From: CAVSVP01 sp963731125
GTDB taxonomy: Bacteria; Pseudomonadota; Gammaproteobacteria; Competibacterales; Competibacteraceae
Direction: 5' to 3'
Assembly: GCA_963731125.1 (NCBI GenBank)
Contig: CAVSVP010000010.1
Location: forward strand, 124,001 to 188,000
Length of the DNA stretch: 64,000 bases
A program made the translations under genes and the position numbers. Positions within the stretch are counted from its first letter, which is position 1, and the number at the start of each line of letters is the position of its first letter. The notes under the pieces were generated by a model. The model saw only the letters and a list, made by a program, of their open reading frames with translations, had not been told where the DNA came from and ran no database searches. Positions 1 to 8,493 of this stretch are shown piece after piece.

Positions 1-264
1 TACAGAAGGCGGTTCCGGTAAGGTTTTAGCGACTCGGCCCCGGACAAGCCTTATCACGAGCTTGTATTAGATTGACCCCTGATGCGTCCCGAAGGACTCT
101 GGACCTTACAAGCAAGTTCCAGTCAGAGGCTGGCTGGATTTAAGCAGCCAGAGCGTAGTTGTCGTCGTTGGCAACTATTGTTGTACAGCAGGATTTACGA
201 GGGTAGCTGTATCCTCGGCATGCACCTCAAGTTTTGCAATCCACGTCGAATCCAAGTCGCCCCC
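1..264 (-). ncRNA. ssrA: tmRNA (transfer-messenger RNA), 5' part; runs off the window
   Basis: On the minus strand the RNA begins at 264 with GGGGGCGACTTGGATTCGAC, the typical tmRNA 5' end. About 90 nt further in, a tag reading frame at 172-140 starts at resume codon GCC and encodes ANDDNYALAA followed by TAA, one residue away from the enterobacterial tag ANDENYALAA. The RNA rescues stalled ribosomes and tags the nascent protein for proteolysis together with SmpB, whose gene lies just upstream on the same strand. The 3' acceptor end lies outside the window. Identification rests on the 5' end plus a perfect tag ORF. Confidence 0.96.
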
Positions 265-273
265 TGAAGCGTT

Positions 274-279
274 ACTATA
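274..279 (-). promoter_or_regulatory. Candidate -10 box of ssrA
   Basis: TATAGT on the minus strand, nine bases before the tmRNA 5' end. No convincing -35 box is seen at the matching distance. An inverted repeat AATCGTT-N7-AACGATT at 319-339 lies further upstream, between smpB and ssrA, and could be a regulatory or termination element. No T-run follows it. Confidence 0.4.
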
Positions 280-416
280 GTGCCGGGCAAATGACCTGAT
301 ACTGGTTACAAGGCTTCAAATCGTTAGTAAACAACGATTGTAATAAAATTATCGGCATCAATTCATATGGCTGGCACTATAACACAGACAGAATGATCTA
401 AAAAAGGTTCCTGGTA

Positions 417-884
417 CTATCCAACCCGCAGCACTCGCTGTTTTTCCCGCTGCCAATCGCGGTCCTTCTCTGCAGCCCGCTTGTCGTAGGCTTTCTTGCC
501 CTTGGCAAGACCTACGTCTAGTTTAACATGGCCGCGTTTCCAGTACAGGGCCAGCGGCATCAGCGTATAGCCCTTGCGTTCCACGGCACCGATAAGTCGA
601 TGCAGTTCGCTGCGGTGAAGCAGCAATTTGCGAGTGCGCGTCGGGTCAGGATTGACATGGGTGGAAGCGGAACTCAGCGGCGCGACATGGCAGCCAAACA
701 AGTAGGCTTCGGCCCCTTTTAGTAAGACATAGCCTTCTTTGAGCTGAGCACGACCGGCTCGCAGGCTCTTCACTTCCCAGCCCTGCAATGCGATTCCCGC
801 CTCAAAGTGTTCTTCGATAAAGAAATCGTGATAGGCTTTTTTGTTTCTAGCGATTTGGTTGTCGCTGGTCTGTTTCTTGCTCAT
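417..884 (-). CDS. smpB: SsrA-binding protein SmpB
   Basis: 155 residues, the usual SmpB length. The N-terminal part has the family signatures NQIARNKKAYHDFFIEE and GIALQGWEVKSLRAGR, followed by the OB-fold core. The C-terminal tail is rich in basic residues (about residues 128-155) and is the segment that enters the mRNA channel in known SmpB. It binds tmRNA and delivers it to stalled ribosomes. It lies directly upstream of ssrA on the same strand, the common bacterial arrangement, with a spacer of about 150 bases. Confidence 0.97.
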   Translation of the reverse strand: MSKKQTSDNQIARNKKAYHDFFIEEHFEAGIALQGWEVKSLRAGRAQLKEGYVLLKGAEAYLFGCHVAPLSSASTHVNPDPTRTRKLLLHRSELHRLIGAVERKGYTLMPLALYWKRGHVKLDVGLAKGKKAYDKRAAEKDRDWQREKQRVLRVG

Positions 885-1343
885 TGCACTAGTATACGCT
901 ATTTAAAGAGATGAGAGGACGGCGGTAAGGGGTATCTTTAGGGTAATCGCATTTGACTTTTTAAAAATAGCTGTAAATCAACCGATTGCTTTTTATTTGA
1001 GATGAATTATCAAAAAAATGATGCGCTCAAGCTTATGATTCATAAATGGAATTTATATAGCGCGATTGCCCTGGGGGTATCCTTTAGCCGGGAAACTTTA
1101 CAGGCTACTTTATAGGAGTGAGCTTGCGCGCGAACGAGGCGATCATCGGAGTGAGTTCGCGCGCAAGCTCGCTCCTACCGGTGGATGTGGCGCCTGACAT
1201 GTCCCGCCTTAAGTCGGTAGCTGCGGCAAGTAGCGCAGCTTTATGATTCTGGCTTGCGTCATTTATTTTAGGTGGAACTACTTAACATCCAATGGCTGCA
1301 ATCGGTACAGATATACAGATTGGCGAGTGGAGGCAGATAAGTC
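885..1343. other. Intergenic region between divergent smpB and ratA
   Basis: About 460 bases without a supported gene. The AT-rich half near smpB should hold its promoter. The other half contains a dispersed repeat of about 130 bases (listed separately). No RNA gene is recognised here. Confidence 0.6.
1075..1202 (+). repeat. Dispersed palindromic repeat (REP/MITE-like), copy 1
   Basis: A stretch running from GGGTATCC through an imperfect palindrome (GGAGTGAGCTTGCGCGCGAAC and its near reverse complement) to GGCGCCTGACATGT. A second copy lies in inverse orientation at 56737-56868, with the same outer blocks (GGGTATCC...CTTTAGC, ACTTTACAGGCTACTTT, ACATGT). Both copies are intergenic. No coding capacity is seen. 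Confidence 0.8.
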
Positions 1344-1781
1344 GTGACAATGGTACGTAAGAGCGCTCTGGTTCTATATTCGACAGAGGAAATGTACTCT
1401 TTGGTCAGCGATATCGAATCCTATCCGTCCTTTTTGCCCTGGTGCCGTTCAACTCAGGTGCTCAGTCGCAATGGCGATGAGCTCCGGGCGCGTATCGAAA
1501 TGCATAAGGGCAGAGTGCACAAGTCCTTTACCACCTGTAACCGCTTACAGAGAAATAAAATGATCGAAATTCGTCTGCTGGAGGGTCCATTCCTCCGGCT
1601 GGAAGGTTTTTGGCATTTTGAAGCGTTACATAGCGATGCCTGCAAAGTGTCTCTCGATATGGAGTTTGAGTTTTCTAACACGGTATTGCGCTTAGCCATT
1701 GGACCGGTGTTCAAGCAAATTACCAATTCCCTGGTGGATGCATTCTGCAGGCGCGCGGTAGAAATTTATGGTAAACGCTAA
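1344..1781 (+). CDS. ratA: RatA, START-like/coenzyme Q-binding domain protein
   Basis: 145 residues covering a single polyketide cyclase/START-like (Coq10) fold. Visible landmarks are the start MVRKSALVLYSTEEMYSLV, FLPWCRSTQVL and the C-terminal VDAFCRRAVEIYG. In E. coli RatA has been reported to interfere with 50S subunit association, while Coq10-type relatives bind ubiquinone, so the exact role here is open. Start GTG 1344 is chosen because GGAGG lies ten bases upstream. ATG 1350 is the alternative. The 3' end overlaps ratB by 14 bases, so the two genes are translationally coupled. Confidence 0.93.
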   Translation: MTMVRKSALVLYSTEEMYSLVSDIESYPSFLPWCRSTQVLSRNGDELRARIEMHKGRVHKSFTTCNRLQRNKMIEIRLLEGPFLRLEGFWHFEALHSDACKVSLDMEFEFSNTVLRLAIGPVFKQITNSLVDAFCRRAVEIYGKR

Positions 1782-2769
1782 AATTATTCAGGTGGAAGTG
1801 GCTTATGCCCGTCCTGACGAGCAAATCATCGTTCCTGTCGAAGTGCCGGAAGGCACAACTTTGGAGCAAGCCATTGAGCTGTCAAGAATTCAGGAACGTT
1901 TTCCCGAAATTAACTTGACCACGGTTAAAGTCGGGATTTTTGCTAAACTCAGTAAACCCTCCACCATGCTAAGAGCCGGTGATCGGGTTGAAATCTACCG
2001 TCCACTTATCGCTGACCCTAAGGCGGTTCGTAAGCAGCGGGCTGCCGAAGGTAAGCACCCGAAAAATGCAAAAGAGAATCATTATAGAAAACAAACAAAA
2101 AAATTTACATCTTACCATATAATAATATCCAAGAATGATTATTTCCTCGACATGCTGGTCCAGGTGGTGGCGTGGGGGCTGCAACCGGATTTCATCACCG
2201 GGGACAGTTGGTATTCCAGCGCCAGCAACCTCAAGACGGTCAGACACCACCGGATGGGGTTCCTGTTTGCCGTGGAAAACAACCGCCGGGTAGCCATAGA
2301 AAAAGGCACTTGGGTCCAAGTCCAGCAGCTGGATATCCCCGACGACGGGCGTAAGGTCTGGCTTCGCGATTTCGGTGAAGTAAAACTGTTTCGGACGCGG
2401 TTAAAAGACCAACTGCGCCATTACGTCGTATTTCTGCCGCAGGCCGATGCCTATGAACCCTTCTCCCAAACCGAATTCCAGAAACGTCATGACCAGCACT
2501 GGCACATTGAGCAGTACCACCGTCTCATCAAGCAGGTCTGTCACATCGAGACATTCCAGGTACGCCGCAAAGTCCCTATTCTCAACCATATTTTTGCCGC
2601 CCTGTGCAGCTACGTCCATTTGCAGCAGATGCAAATCCATGAGGTCATCACTAATGCCTATCAGTGGCAGCGTGATTTGTACAAGGAGGTGGTCGCTGGG
2701 TTTGTCAGTTCCTTCATCATCGGGAAAGATTATCTCAATCCACAATATCAGGCCGCTGTCAATGCGTAA
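1768..2769 (+). CDS. ratB: RatB/RnfH-type ubiquitin-like protein fused in frame to a transposase remnant
   Basis: Residues 1 to about 98 are a full RatB (UPF0125, beta-grasp) protein: IQVEVAYARPDEQ, FAKLSKPSTMLRAGDRVEIY, RPLIADPKAVRKQRAAEGK. This is the usual partner gene of ratA. From about residue 125 the reading frame becomes the C-terminal half of a DDE transposase (FITGDSWYSSASNLKTVR, GFLFAVENNRRV, HWHIEQYHRLIKQ), so the natural stop was lost. A short AT-rich junction lies near 2085-2130. The 333-residue fusion is about three times the normal RatB length. Whether the tail is stable or clipped is unknown. Confidence 0.85.
   Translation: MVNAKIIQVEVAYARPDEQIIVPVEVPEGTTLEQAIELSRIQERFPEINLTTVKVGIFAKLSKPSTMLRAGDRVEIYRPLIADPKAVRKQRAAEGKHPKNAKENHYRKQTKKFTSYHIIISKNDYFLDMLVQVVAWGLQPDFITGDSWYSSASNLKTVRHHRMGFLFAVENNRRVAIEKGTWVQVQQLDIPDDGRKVWLRDFGEVKLFRTRLKDQLRHYVVFLPQADAYEPFSQTEFQKRHDQHWHIEQYHRLIKQVCHIETFQVRRKVPILNHIFAALCSYVHLQQMQIHEVITNAYQWQRDLYKEVVAGFVSSFIIGKDYLNPQYQAAVNA
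2130..2769 (+). mobile_element. Insertion sequence remnant (DDE transposase C-terminal part, IS701/IS4-like)
   Basis: Encodes only the C-terminal half of a transposase. The N-terminal half with the first catalytic Asp is missing. The GDSWY motif with its Asp and the later HxxxxYHR region are present. No inverted repeats or target duplication were found at the edges, so this is a degraded element. It ends 25 bases before the bamE stop codon. Confidence 0.7.
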
Positions 2770-2793
2770 GTCCTACTATTCATGAATAAAAAG

Positions 2794-3129
2794 CTAATTC
2801 AGGAGTTCGTCGCTACCTTCGATGCGGTTTAATAACTCACCCTCGAAGAATAGGCTAAGATGACGCTCCTGCACCAATTCACCGTCTTTTTGCAGGCTAT
2901 AGACATAGTCCCAGCGATTGCTATGAAAGGCATCGGTAAGGAGTGGGGTGCCAAGAAGAAACTGGACTTGACGCTTATTCATGCCCGGCCTAAGTTGTTC
3001 GACCGTCGCGGTATCGAGGTAATTGCCCTGACGGATATCGATGGTATAGAAATTCGGCAGCCAGGCAGCGCATCCGCCGGTGAGTAAGCAGGCAAAGGAA
3101 CAAGTAAGGAAAATCAGGATTCTATACAT
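2794..3129 (-). CDS. bamE: Outer membrane assembly lipoprotein BamE (SmpA/OmlA)
   Basis: 111 residues with a lipoprotein signal peptide and a lipobox ending at Cys20 (LTGGC). The mature part carries the BamE fold: IDIRQGNYLD, LRPGMNKRQVQFLLGTPLL, WDYVYSLQ. BamE stabilises the BAM complex that inserts beta-barrel proteins into the outer membrane. The gene is divergent from fur, a very common gammaproteobacterial arrangement, with a spacer of 100 bases for both promoters. Confidence 0.95.
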   Translation of the reverse strand: MYRILIFLTCSFACLLTGGCAAWLPNFYTIDIRQGNYLDTATVEQLRPGMNKRQVQFLLGTPLLTDAFHSNRWDYVYSLQKDGELVQERHLSLFFEGELLNRIEGSDELLN

Positions 3130-3229
3130 TTTTTATCAGAGTAAGGTTAATGGTTATCTGACAATCATACCGCGACTATCACCTTGCCGAAACGTTAAAC
3201 CATGCTTGGCACAGACGGAGTGATTCAGT

Positions 3230-3652
3230 TTGAGCTCTAAAGAATTGAAACAGGCAGGGCTTAAAATTACGCTGCCGCGTATGAAAATCCTTGACATGCT
3301 GCAAGCCAATGAAAACCAGCATTTGACTGCCGAAGACATCTATAAAGCACTATTAAATGCCGGCGAAGAAATTGGTCTTGCCACCGTTTATCGTGTACTT
3401 ACCCAATTTGAGGCGGCGGGTCTCGTAAAGCGTCACCATTTCGAGGGAGCTCAGTCGGTTTTCGAGCTCAATCACGGCAGTCACCATGATCATATTGTTT
3501 GTTTGCAGTGCGGTAAGATCGAGGAGTTCTATGATGAAGTGATTGAACAACGGCAGCGGGCCATTGCCGAAAAGTTGGGTTTCGAGCTGAGCGAACATTG
3601 TTTAATCTTGTACGGCAATTGTGTTAAAAAAGATTGTTCCTATCGCTCATAG
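3230..3652 (+). CDS. fur: Ferric uptake regulator Fur
   Basis: 140 residues with an N-terminal winged helix (KITLPRMKILDMLQ, GLATVYRVLTQFE) and a metal-binding C-terminal part with NHGSHHDHIVCLQCGK. Cys pairs lie at 91/94 and 131/136, as expected for the structural zinc site. Fur represses iron-uptake genes when loaded with Fe(II). The start is a TTG with GGAG nine bases upstream. No in-frame ATG or GTG gives the conserved N-terminus. Confidence 0.95.
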   Translation: MSSKELKQAGLKITLPRMKILDMLQANENQHLTAEDIYKALLNAGEEIGLATVYRVLTQFEAAGLVKRHHFEGAQSVFELNHGSHHDHIVCLQCGKIEEFYDEVIEQRQRAIAEKLGFELSEHCLILYGNCVKKDCSYRS

Positions 3653-3699
3653 ATATTTGCGGCGCCGCAACGTACATTGCCGGCTTAAGCAGCCAAATC

Positions 3700-5373
3700 T
3701 CACTGCTTGCTTACGATCTCTATCATCTCCCGGGCGTGTGCCCGGGTATGGTCGGTCAATTCCACACCACCCAGCATGCGGGCGATTTCCTGGATGCGTT
3801 CCTCCTGAGTCAGTTTAGTAATGTAAGTCTGAGTGGAGTGCGTGTCGGTCAATTTAGTCACTCGGAGGTGTTGGTGGGCCTGGGCTGCTACCTGAGGCAA
3901 ATGGGTCACGCAAAGCACCTGGCGGTTGCTTCCTAACGCTCGCAACTGGCGCCCGACAACCTCTGCAACACCGCCGCCGATGCCGGTGTCGACCTCATCA
4001 AAGATAAGGGTAGGAATACGGGCGCTACGTGCGGCGATTACCTGGATCGCCAGACTAATGCGGGAGAGTTCCCCCCCGGAGGCGACTTTGATCAGCGGCC
4101 TAAGGGGTTGCCCGGGATTGGCGCTGACCAAAAATTCTACGGTCTCAGCGCCCTGGGCGCCAGGCTTAACCTGCCGTTCCAGCACAATTTCAAAAGACCC
4201 GCCCGGCATGCCTAGATTCTGCATGACGGCGCTGACTTTGCCGGCCAACGCTGCAGCAGCGTCCGCACGCCGGACGCTTAGCGTTGCAGCACATCGGTCG
4301 TAGGATGCCAAAGTCTCCTCCAGTTGGCGCTCCAGGTGTTCTTGCTGCAATTCACTATTGGCAACGGTATCGAGTTCGCGCTGCAGGCGTTCCAGCAGTA
4401 TTGGCAGTTCTTCCGGAGCTAAACGGTGTTTGCGGGCCAGATTGTGGATCTGGTCCAGTCTTTGTTCTATCCATTCCAGCCGGCCGGGATCCAGTTCTAG
4501 TCTGTTGAGATAATGGCGCAGTTCATCACTGGCCTCCTGAATTTGGATTACCGCATTCGTTAACAATTCATTAATAGGATTGAGGCGTGTGTCTATATGG
4601 CTTAGTGCTTCGATTTCCTGGGAAGCTTGGCTGAGCAGGCCTTGGGTTGATATTTCATCGTTTTCATAGAGCCAACCCAGCGTCCGCTGGCAAGACTCCA
4701 GCAAGCGGCCGGCATTGGCTAAGCGTACGTGTTCTTTCTCGAGTTCGGCCAGTTCTCCCGCTCGTAAAGCCAGCGCTTCCAGTTCCTGCACCTGGTAGCG
4801 CAGCAGATGTAAGCGCTCATTCCGCTCGGCACCGGCTTGGCGCAGCGCGGTGAGCTGTCGACCCAAAGCACGCCAGTGTTGATAATAGCCGTTGAGTTCC
4901 ATCAATAGCATTGTATTGTCGGCGTAGTCGTCCAGCAGTTGCCGCTGTAGGTCCTTTTTCAACAAGGATTGATGTTCGTGCTGACCGTGAATATCCACTA
5001 AATGCTCGCCGAATTCCTGCAAGCGTTGTAAGGACTGAAGCGTTCCGTCGATATAGGCGCGGGAGCGGCCTTTAGAACTGATAACGCGACGCAGGTGGCA
5101 GATTGGTTCAGCGTTGGTTAATTCGTGTTCAATTAACCAAGCATGCGCCTCTGGCAACTGGCTGAGATCAAACATCCCACTGATATCGGCCTGCTCGGCA
5201 CCATGGCGCACGACGGTACTATCGGCGCGATCACCTAAAAGAAACCCCAGCGCATCAACGATAATGGACTTGCCGGCTCCCGTTTCGCCGGTTACCGCAC
5301 TCATGCCTTGCTCCAATTCCAGTTCTAAGCATTCGACAATGGCAAAATCACGGATCTGTAGATGGATTAACAT
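3700..5373 (-). CDS. recN: DNA repair protein RecN (SMC-like ATPase)
   Basis: 557 residues, full length. Walker A is GETGAGKS at residues 29-36. A central coiled coil (about 150-360) is followed by the signature VASGGELSRISLA and the Walker B region LIFDEVDTGIGG. RecN holds broken DNA ends together in double-strand break repair. It lies upstream of a gap of 65 bases to nadK on the same strand, but nadK is transcribed first, so the two may form a nadK-recN operon as in many proteobacteria. Confidence 0.96.
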   Translation of the reverse strand: MLIHLQIRDFAIVECLELELEQGMSAVTGETGAGKSIIVDALGFLLGDRADSTVVRHGAEQADISGMFDLSQLPEAHAWLIEHELTNAEPICHLRRVISSKGRSRAYIDGTLQSLQRLQEFGEHLVDIHGQHEHQSLLKKDLQRQLLDDYADNTMLLMELNGYYQHWRALGRQLTALRQAGAERNERLHLLRYQVQELEALALRAGELAELEKEHVRLANAGRLLESCQRTLGWLYENDEISTQGLLSQASQEIEALSHIDTRLNPINELLTNAVIQIQEASDELRHYLNRLELDPGRLEWIEQRLDQIHNLARKHRLAPEELPILLERLQRELDTVANSELQQEHLERQLEETLASYDRCAATLSVRRADAAAALAGKVSAVMQNLGMPGGSFEIVLERQVKPGAQGAETVEFLVSANPGQPLRPLIKVASGGELSRISLAIQVIAARSARIPTLIFDEVDTGIGGGVAEVVGRQLRALGSNRQVLCVTHLPQVAAQAHQHLRVTKLTDTHSTQTYITKLTQEERIQEIARMLGGVELTDHTRAHAREMIEIVSKQ

Positions 5374-5438
5374 GCGTAGCTCTTTCTAGCCTGGCCAGCT
5401 TAGGTTGCGGTGCACAACAGGCGGCTTGCTAAGCGATG

Positions 5439-6371
5439 TCATTTTGATGTCTTTACCGTTCCTGCCGCTGCGCTGGTAAAAGGAGAGCCTTCCGGATAGA
5501 CGCCCCAATTGAGTTTGGCCCGTAGGAGTCGAAAATAGTCATGATTAATGGGGTGAATCAGTCTGACCTTGCAGCGTTTTTTGCGAATCAATACATGATC
5601 TCCGGGTTTAAGAGGCAGGCTAATCTGGCCATCGCAGGTGACTTGGGTTTGCGTCGTATTGGCAGGATGCAACAATATTTCAATTTCGCTATTCGCGCTC
5701 ACTACGATGGGCCGATGGGTTAAACTGTGCGGACAGATAGGCACCAAAACCACAGTTTCCAGAGCCGGATGAATGATTGGACCGCCGCCGGATAGGGCGT
5801 ATGCCGTGGAACCCGTCGGTGTGGCAATAATGAGTCCATCAGCCCGGTAAGCGTTAAGGAATTGGCCATCGATATAAGTATCGACCTCGATCATGCGGGC
5901 CACTTCTCGTTTATGTACCACAACATCATTAAGTGCATCGGACTGGGTAACGGAACGCTCATCGCGGATGATTTCAGCATGGAGCAAGGAGCGTTCTTCT
6001 TCACGGTACTCGCCGCAGAGAATGTCTTCAAGACTATCGGGAATTTCACCTGGGGATACATCGGCGAGAAAACCCAAGCGACCTAAGTTAACTCCTAAGA
6101 TCGGCACACGGAAGTCTACCAGAGAACGCGCAGCATTTAGCAGAGTGCCGTCGCCACCCAGCACAATGACAAGGTCACAGCGCTGGCCTATGGTGCGGCG
6201 ATTGGCGACTTCCAAGCCTTTGGCGGGCATTAACTTGGCGGAAGACTCATCGAGTAGAACCCGAAGCGCGCGGCGCTGTAAACAAACGGCAATTTGCTGA
6301 GTCAACGTGCCTGCCACGCTGGGGTTACCGTATTTTCCAATCAGGCCTATCGTATTGAATATATAAGGCAT
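5439..6371 (-). CDS. nadK: NAD kinase
   Basis: 310 residues with the GGDGT motif at 72-76 and the conserved NxGxLGFL (GVNLGRLGFLADV) and TPTGSTAYALSGGGPI blocks. It phosphorylates NAD to NADP. It is divergent from hrcA and likely co-transcribed with recN. The C-terminus runs about 15 residues past the usual YPEGSPF-type end and shows nothing notable. Confidence 0.96.
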   Translation of the reverse strand: MPYIFNTIGLIGKYGNPSVAGTLTQQIAVCLQRRALRVLLDESSAKLMPAKGLEVANRRTIGQRCDLVIVLGGDGTLLNAARSLVDFRVPILGVNLGRLGFLADVSPGEIPDSLEDILCGEYREEERSLLHAEIIRDERSVTQSDALNDVVVHKREVARMIEVDTYIDGQFLNAYRADGLIIATPTGSTAYALSGGGPIIHPALETVVLVPICPHSLTHRPIVVSANSEIEILLHPANTTQTQVTCDGQISLPLKPGDHVLIRKKRCKVRLIHPINHDYFRLLRAKLNWGVYPEGSPFTSAAAGTVKTSK

Positions 6372-6445
6372 CTTTATATGGAGCCGTAGGGAGTTTAGAC
6401 AGCAAAATTATCATTTTATACAGCACCCGCCAACTATCCTTTCGC

Positions 6446-6474
6446 TTGACACTAAGGTAATGAGTTGCTAGCTT
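6446..6474 (+). promoter_or_regulatory. Candidate hrcA promoter
   Basis: TTGACA at 6446-6451 and TAGCTT at 6469-6474 with a 17-base spacer, directly before the CIRCE operator. The -35 is a perfect sigma-70 box and the -10 is weak. The position relative to CIRCE fits a repressible heat-shock promoter. Confidence 0.55.
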
Positions 6475-6479
6475 GCGCT

Positions 6480-6506
6480 TTAGCACTCCGGTGAATTGAG
6501 TGCTAA
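6480..6506 (+). promoter_or_regulatory. CIRCE operator (HrcA binding site)
   Basis: Perfect consensus inverted repeat TTAGCACTC, nine bases, GAGTGCTAA, placed between the candidate promoter and hrcA. HrcA bound here would repress its own operon, and release after heat shock would induce hrcA and the genes downstream. Confidence 0.97.
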
Positions 6507-6557
6507 AGCAGGGGTATATGGTTATGGTGTGAGTGTCGACAACGAGAGGTGACTGTC

Positions 6558-7640
6558 TTGTCTAATAGCGATGATGGCTTGTTTCCTCACGCCGAACTGA
6601 GTGAGCGCGCCCAGCAACTGCTTAGGTTGTTGGTGGAGCGCTATATCCGTGGCGGTCAGCCGGTAGGCTCACGTACGCTTGCCCGCGATGCGGGTTTAAG
6701 GTTAAGTTCGGCGACGGTACGCAACGTCATGGCTGATTTGGAAGAATTAGGTTATCTGAGCTCGCCCCACACTTCTGCGGGGCGTGTACCGACGGTGCGG
6801 GGATACCGCTTTTTCGTCGATTCCTTAATGCATGTCAAGCCATTACATAGTTACGAAGTAGAAGCGCTGTGGCAAAATTTGAATCCTGATCAAACCGTCG
6901 CCGATTTAGTGCACTCGGTCTCTTCCCTGTTATCGAGAATCACTCGCCTGGCAAGCATAGTGACGGTACCGCGCCGCGATTCCTTTACCCTGCGACAAGT
7001 GGAGTTTCTACCGTTATCGGATAACCGAGTGTTAGCCATTTTGGTGGTGAATGAACAGGAAGTGCAAAACCGTATCATTCATACCCAGCGCGCTTACACC
7101 GGCACAGAGTTACAGCAGGCAGCCAATTATCTGAATGCCCAATTTGCCGGCAAGGACATTCACCAGGTTCGTGAAGGCTTGCTTAGAGACATGCAGCTAG
7201 CTCGCGAAACCATGAATCGTATGATGCAAGCAGTGATCGAAATGGCTGAAAAAGCTTTTGGATCAGGCGAAGCTGAACAGGAAGACTACGTTCTGGCCGG
7301 TCAGACGAATCTTATGCATTTCACCGAACTTGCTGATATGGAAAAGTTACGTCAGTTATTTGAAACTTTCCATTGCAAGCAGGACATTCTGCATTTGCTT
7401 GATCAATGTTTAACCACCCAGGGTGTGCAGATCTTTATCGGTGAGGAGGCAGGCTTTGGCGCTTTGGACGTGTGCAGCGTGGTCACCGCACCCTATTCGG
7501 TGCAAGGTAAGATATTGGGAGTACTCGGTGTCATTGGTCCTACCCGCATGGCCTATGGACGGGTAATTCCCATTGTCGATGTGACTGCTAAATTGCTTGC
7601 CTCGGCCTTGAATTCCCGTAATCAACCCCCAGTACCCTAA
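6558..7640 (+). CDS. hrcA: Heat-inducible transcription repressor HrcA
   Basis: 360 residues. The winged-helix N-terminus has LSERAQQLLRLLVERYI, GSRTLARDAGLRLSSATVRNVM and SSPHTSAGRVPT, followed by the GAF-like inserted domain and C-terminal dimerisation part. It represses chaperone genes by binding CIRCE, and a perfect CIRCE lies 50 bases upstream. The start is placed at TTG 6558 because GAGAGG at 6544-6549 is eight bases away. GTG 6549 overlaps that ribosome site and is less likely. It heads the hrcA-grpE-dnaK-dnaJ order. Confidence 0.95.
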   Translation: MSNSDDGLFPHAELSERAQQLLRLLVERYIRGGQPVGSRTLARDAGLRLSSATVRNVMADLEELGYLSSPHTSAGRVPTVRGYRFFVDSLMHVKPLHSYEVEALWQNLNPDQTVADLVHSVSSLLSRITRLASIVTVPRRDSFTLRQVEFLPLSDNRVLAILVVNEQEVQNRIIHTQRAYTGTELQQAANYLNAQFAGKDIHQVREGLLRDMQLARETMNRMMQAVIEMAEKAFGSGEAEQEDYVLAGQTNLMHFTELADMEKLRQLFETFHCKQDILHLLDQCLTTQGVQIFIGEEAGFGALDVCSVVTAPYSVQGKILGVLGVIGPTRMAYGRVIPIVDVTAKLLASALNSRNQPPVP

Positions 7641-7687
7641 ACTAGAGAGTTTAAGGGTTGCCCTCGTATTTTCTCTTTGCAGAGAAA
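7635..7687 (+). terminator. Two stem-loops between hrcA and grpE
   Basis: The first hairpin (7635-7657, stem CCCTAAACT / AGTTTAAGGG with a bulge) overlaps the hrcA stop codon. The second (TTTCTCT, TTGC, AGAGAAA at 7670-7687) follows. Neither has a strong T-run, so they may act as weak terminators or mRNA processing and stability elements that uncouple hrcA from grpE expression. Confidence 0.4.
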
Positions 7688-7746
7688 GGTGGGGCGTTCC
7701 TGGCGATTTGTGATTGGTTTAGTGAATTGTTTTACGGAGAGCGTGG

Positions 7747-8493
7747 ATGAGTCAAGAACACAAAAACGCTGATGTTACCGTCAACGTTAACACTGATGAA
7801 CAAGCCCAGTATACGCAGAAATCTGAGCACTTGATCAACCAAGAAGAGGGGAGGGTGGTTTCGGAAAAGCCGGCTAACTCGCAACAGGAAGAAGTGGTAT
7901 CCGAAAATCTGGCCGGCCAAGAGGAGGCAGAAATTGTTTCGGAAAACCTGCATAGTCAGCAGGAAGCTGAATTGCCCCTAGTGGATCATGATGCGTTAGG
8001 CACCTTACCAGGAGAACTGGAGCAAGCGCTAGCCAAGGCGGAGGAAAACTGGAAGCTTTACTTAAGTGCCCGGGCTGAGTTGGAAAATATTCGCAAGCGC
8101 GGCGAGCGAGAGTTACAAAACGCGCGTAAATTCGCGCTGAAAGAGTTTATTGATGCGTTGTTGCCGGTGAAAGATAGCCTGGAGATGGGTGTGGCAGCGG
8201 CTAATGAGATCGTGGATGTCAATAAGCTGCGGGAAGGTTCCGAGTTAACTTTAAAAATGTTAAGCAAAGCCTTTGAGCAATATGGTGTGCAGGAGGTCAA
8301 TCCGCTAGGCGTCAAGTTTAATCCTGAATTGCACGAAGCGATGGCGATGCAGCCTAGTGAACATGCTGAGCCTAATACGGTGTTGCAGGTCATTCAAAAA
8401 GGCTATGTGCTTAACGAACGCTTGATTCGGCCCGCTATGGTCATCGTCGCTCAGGCCGTGCAAAAGCGTGACTCGGAGACTCCTTTAGGCTAA
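7747..8493 (+). CDS. grpE: Nucleotide exchange factor GrpE
   Basis: 248 residues, longer than the usual 190-210. The extra length is an acidic N-terminal region (about 1-85) with imperfect repeats built around VVSEKPANSQQ, VVSENLAGQEEAE and IVSENLHSQQEAE. The coiled coil (about 90-140) and beta-domain (KFNPELHEAMAM, VLQVIQKGYVLNERLIRPAMVIVA) are typical. It releases ADP from DnaK. The ribosome site GGAGA lies seven bases before ATG. Confidence 0.95.
   Translation: MSQEHKNADVTVNVNTDEQAQYTQKSEHLINQEEGRVVSEKPANSQQEEVVSENLAGQEEAEIVSENLHSQQEAELPLVDHDALGTLPGELEQALAKAEENWKLYLSARAELENIRKRGERELQNARKFALKEFIDALLPVKDSLEMGVAAANEIVDVNKLREGSELTLKMLSKAFEQYGVQEVNPLGVKFNPELHEAMAMQPSEHAEPNTVLQVIQKGYVLNERLIRPAMVIVAQAVQKRDSETPLG

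Noticed and set aside
82..267. Plus-strand reading frame over the start of the window
   Set aside because: It lies antisense to the tmRNA, whose 5' end and tag frame explain the sequence.
3130..3229. Fur box between bamE and fur
   Set aside because: Only weak GTTATC and AATCAT pieces are visible, not a full consensus.
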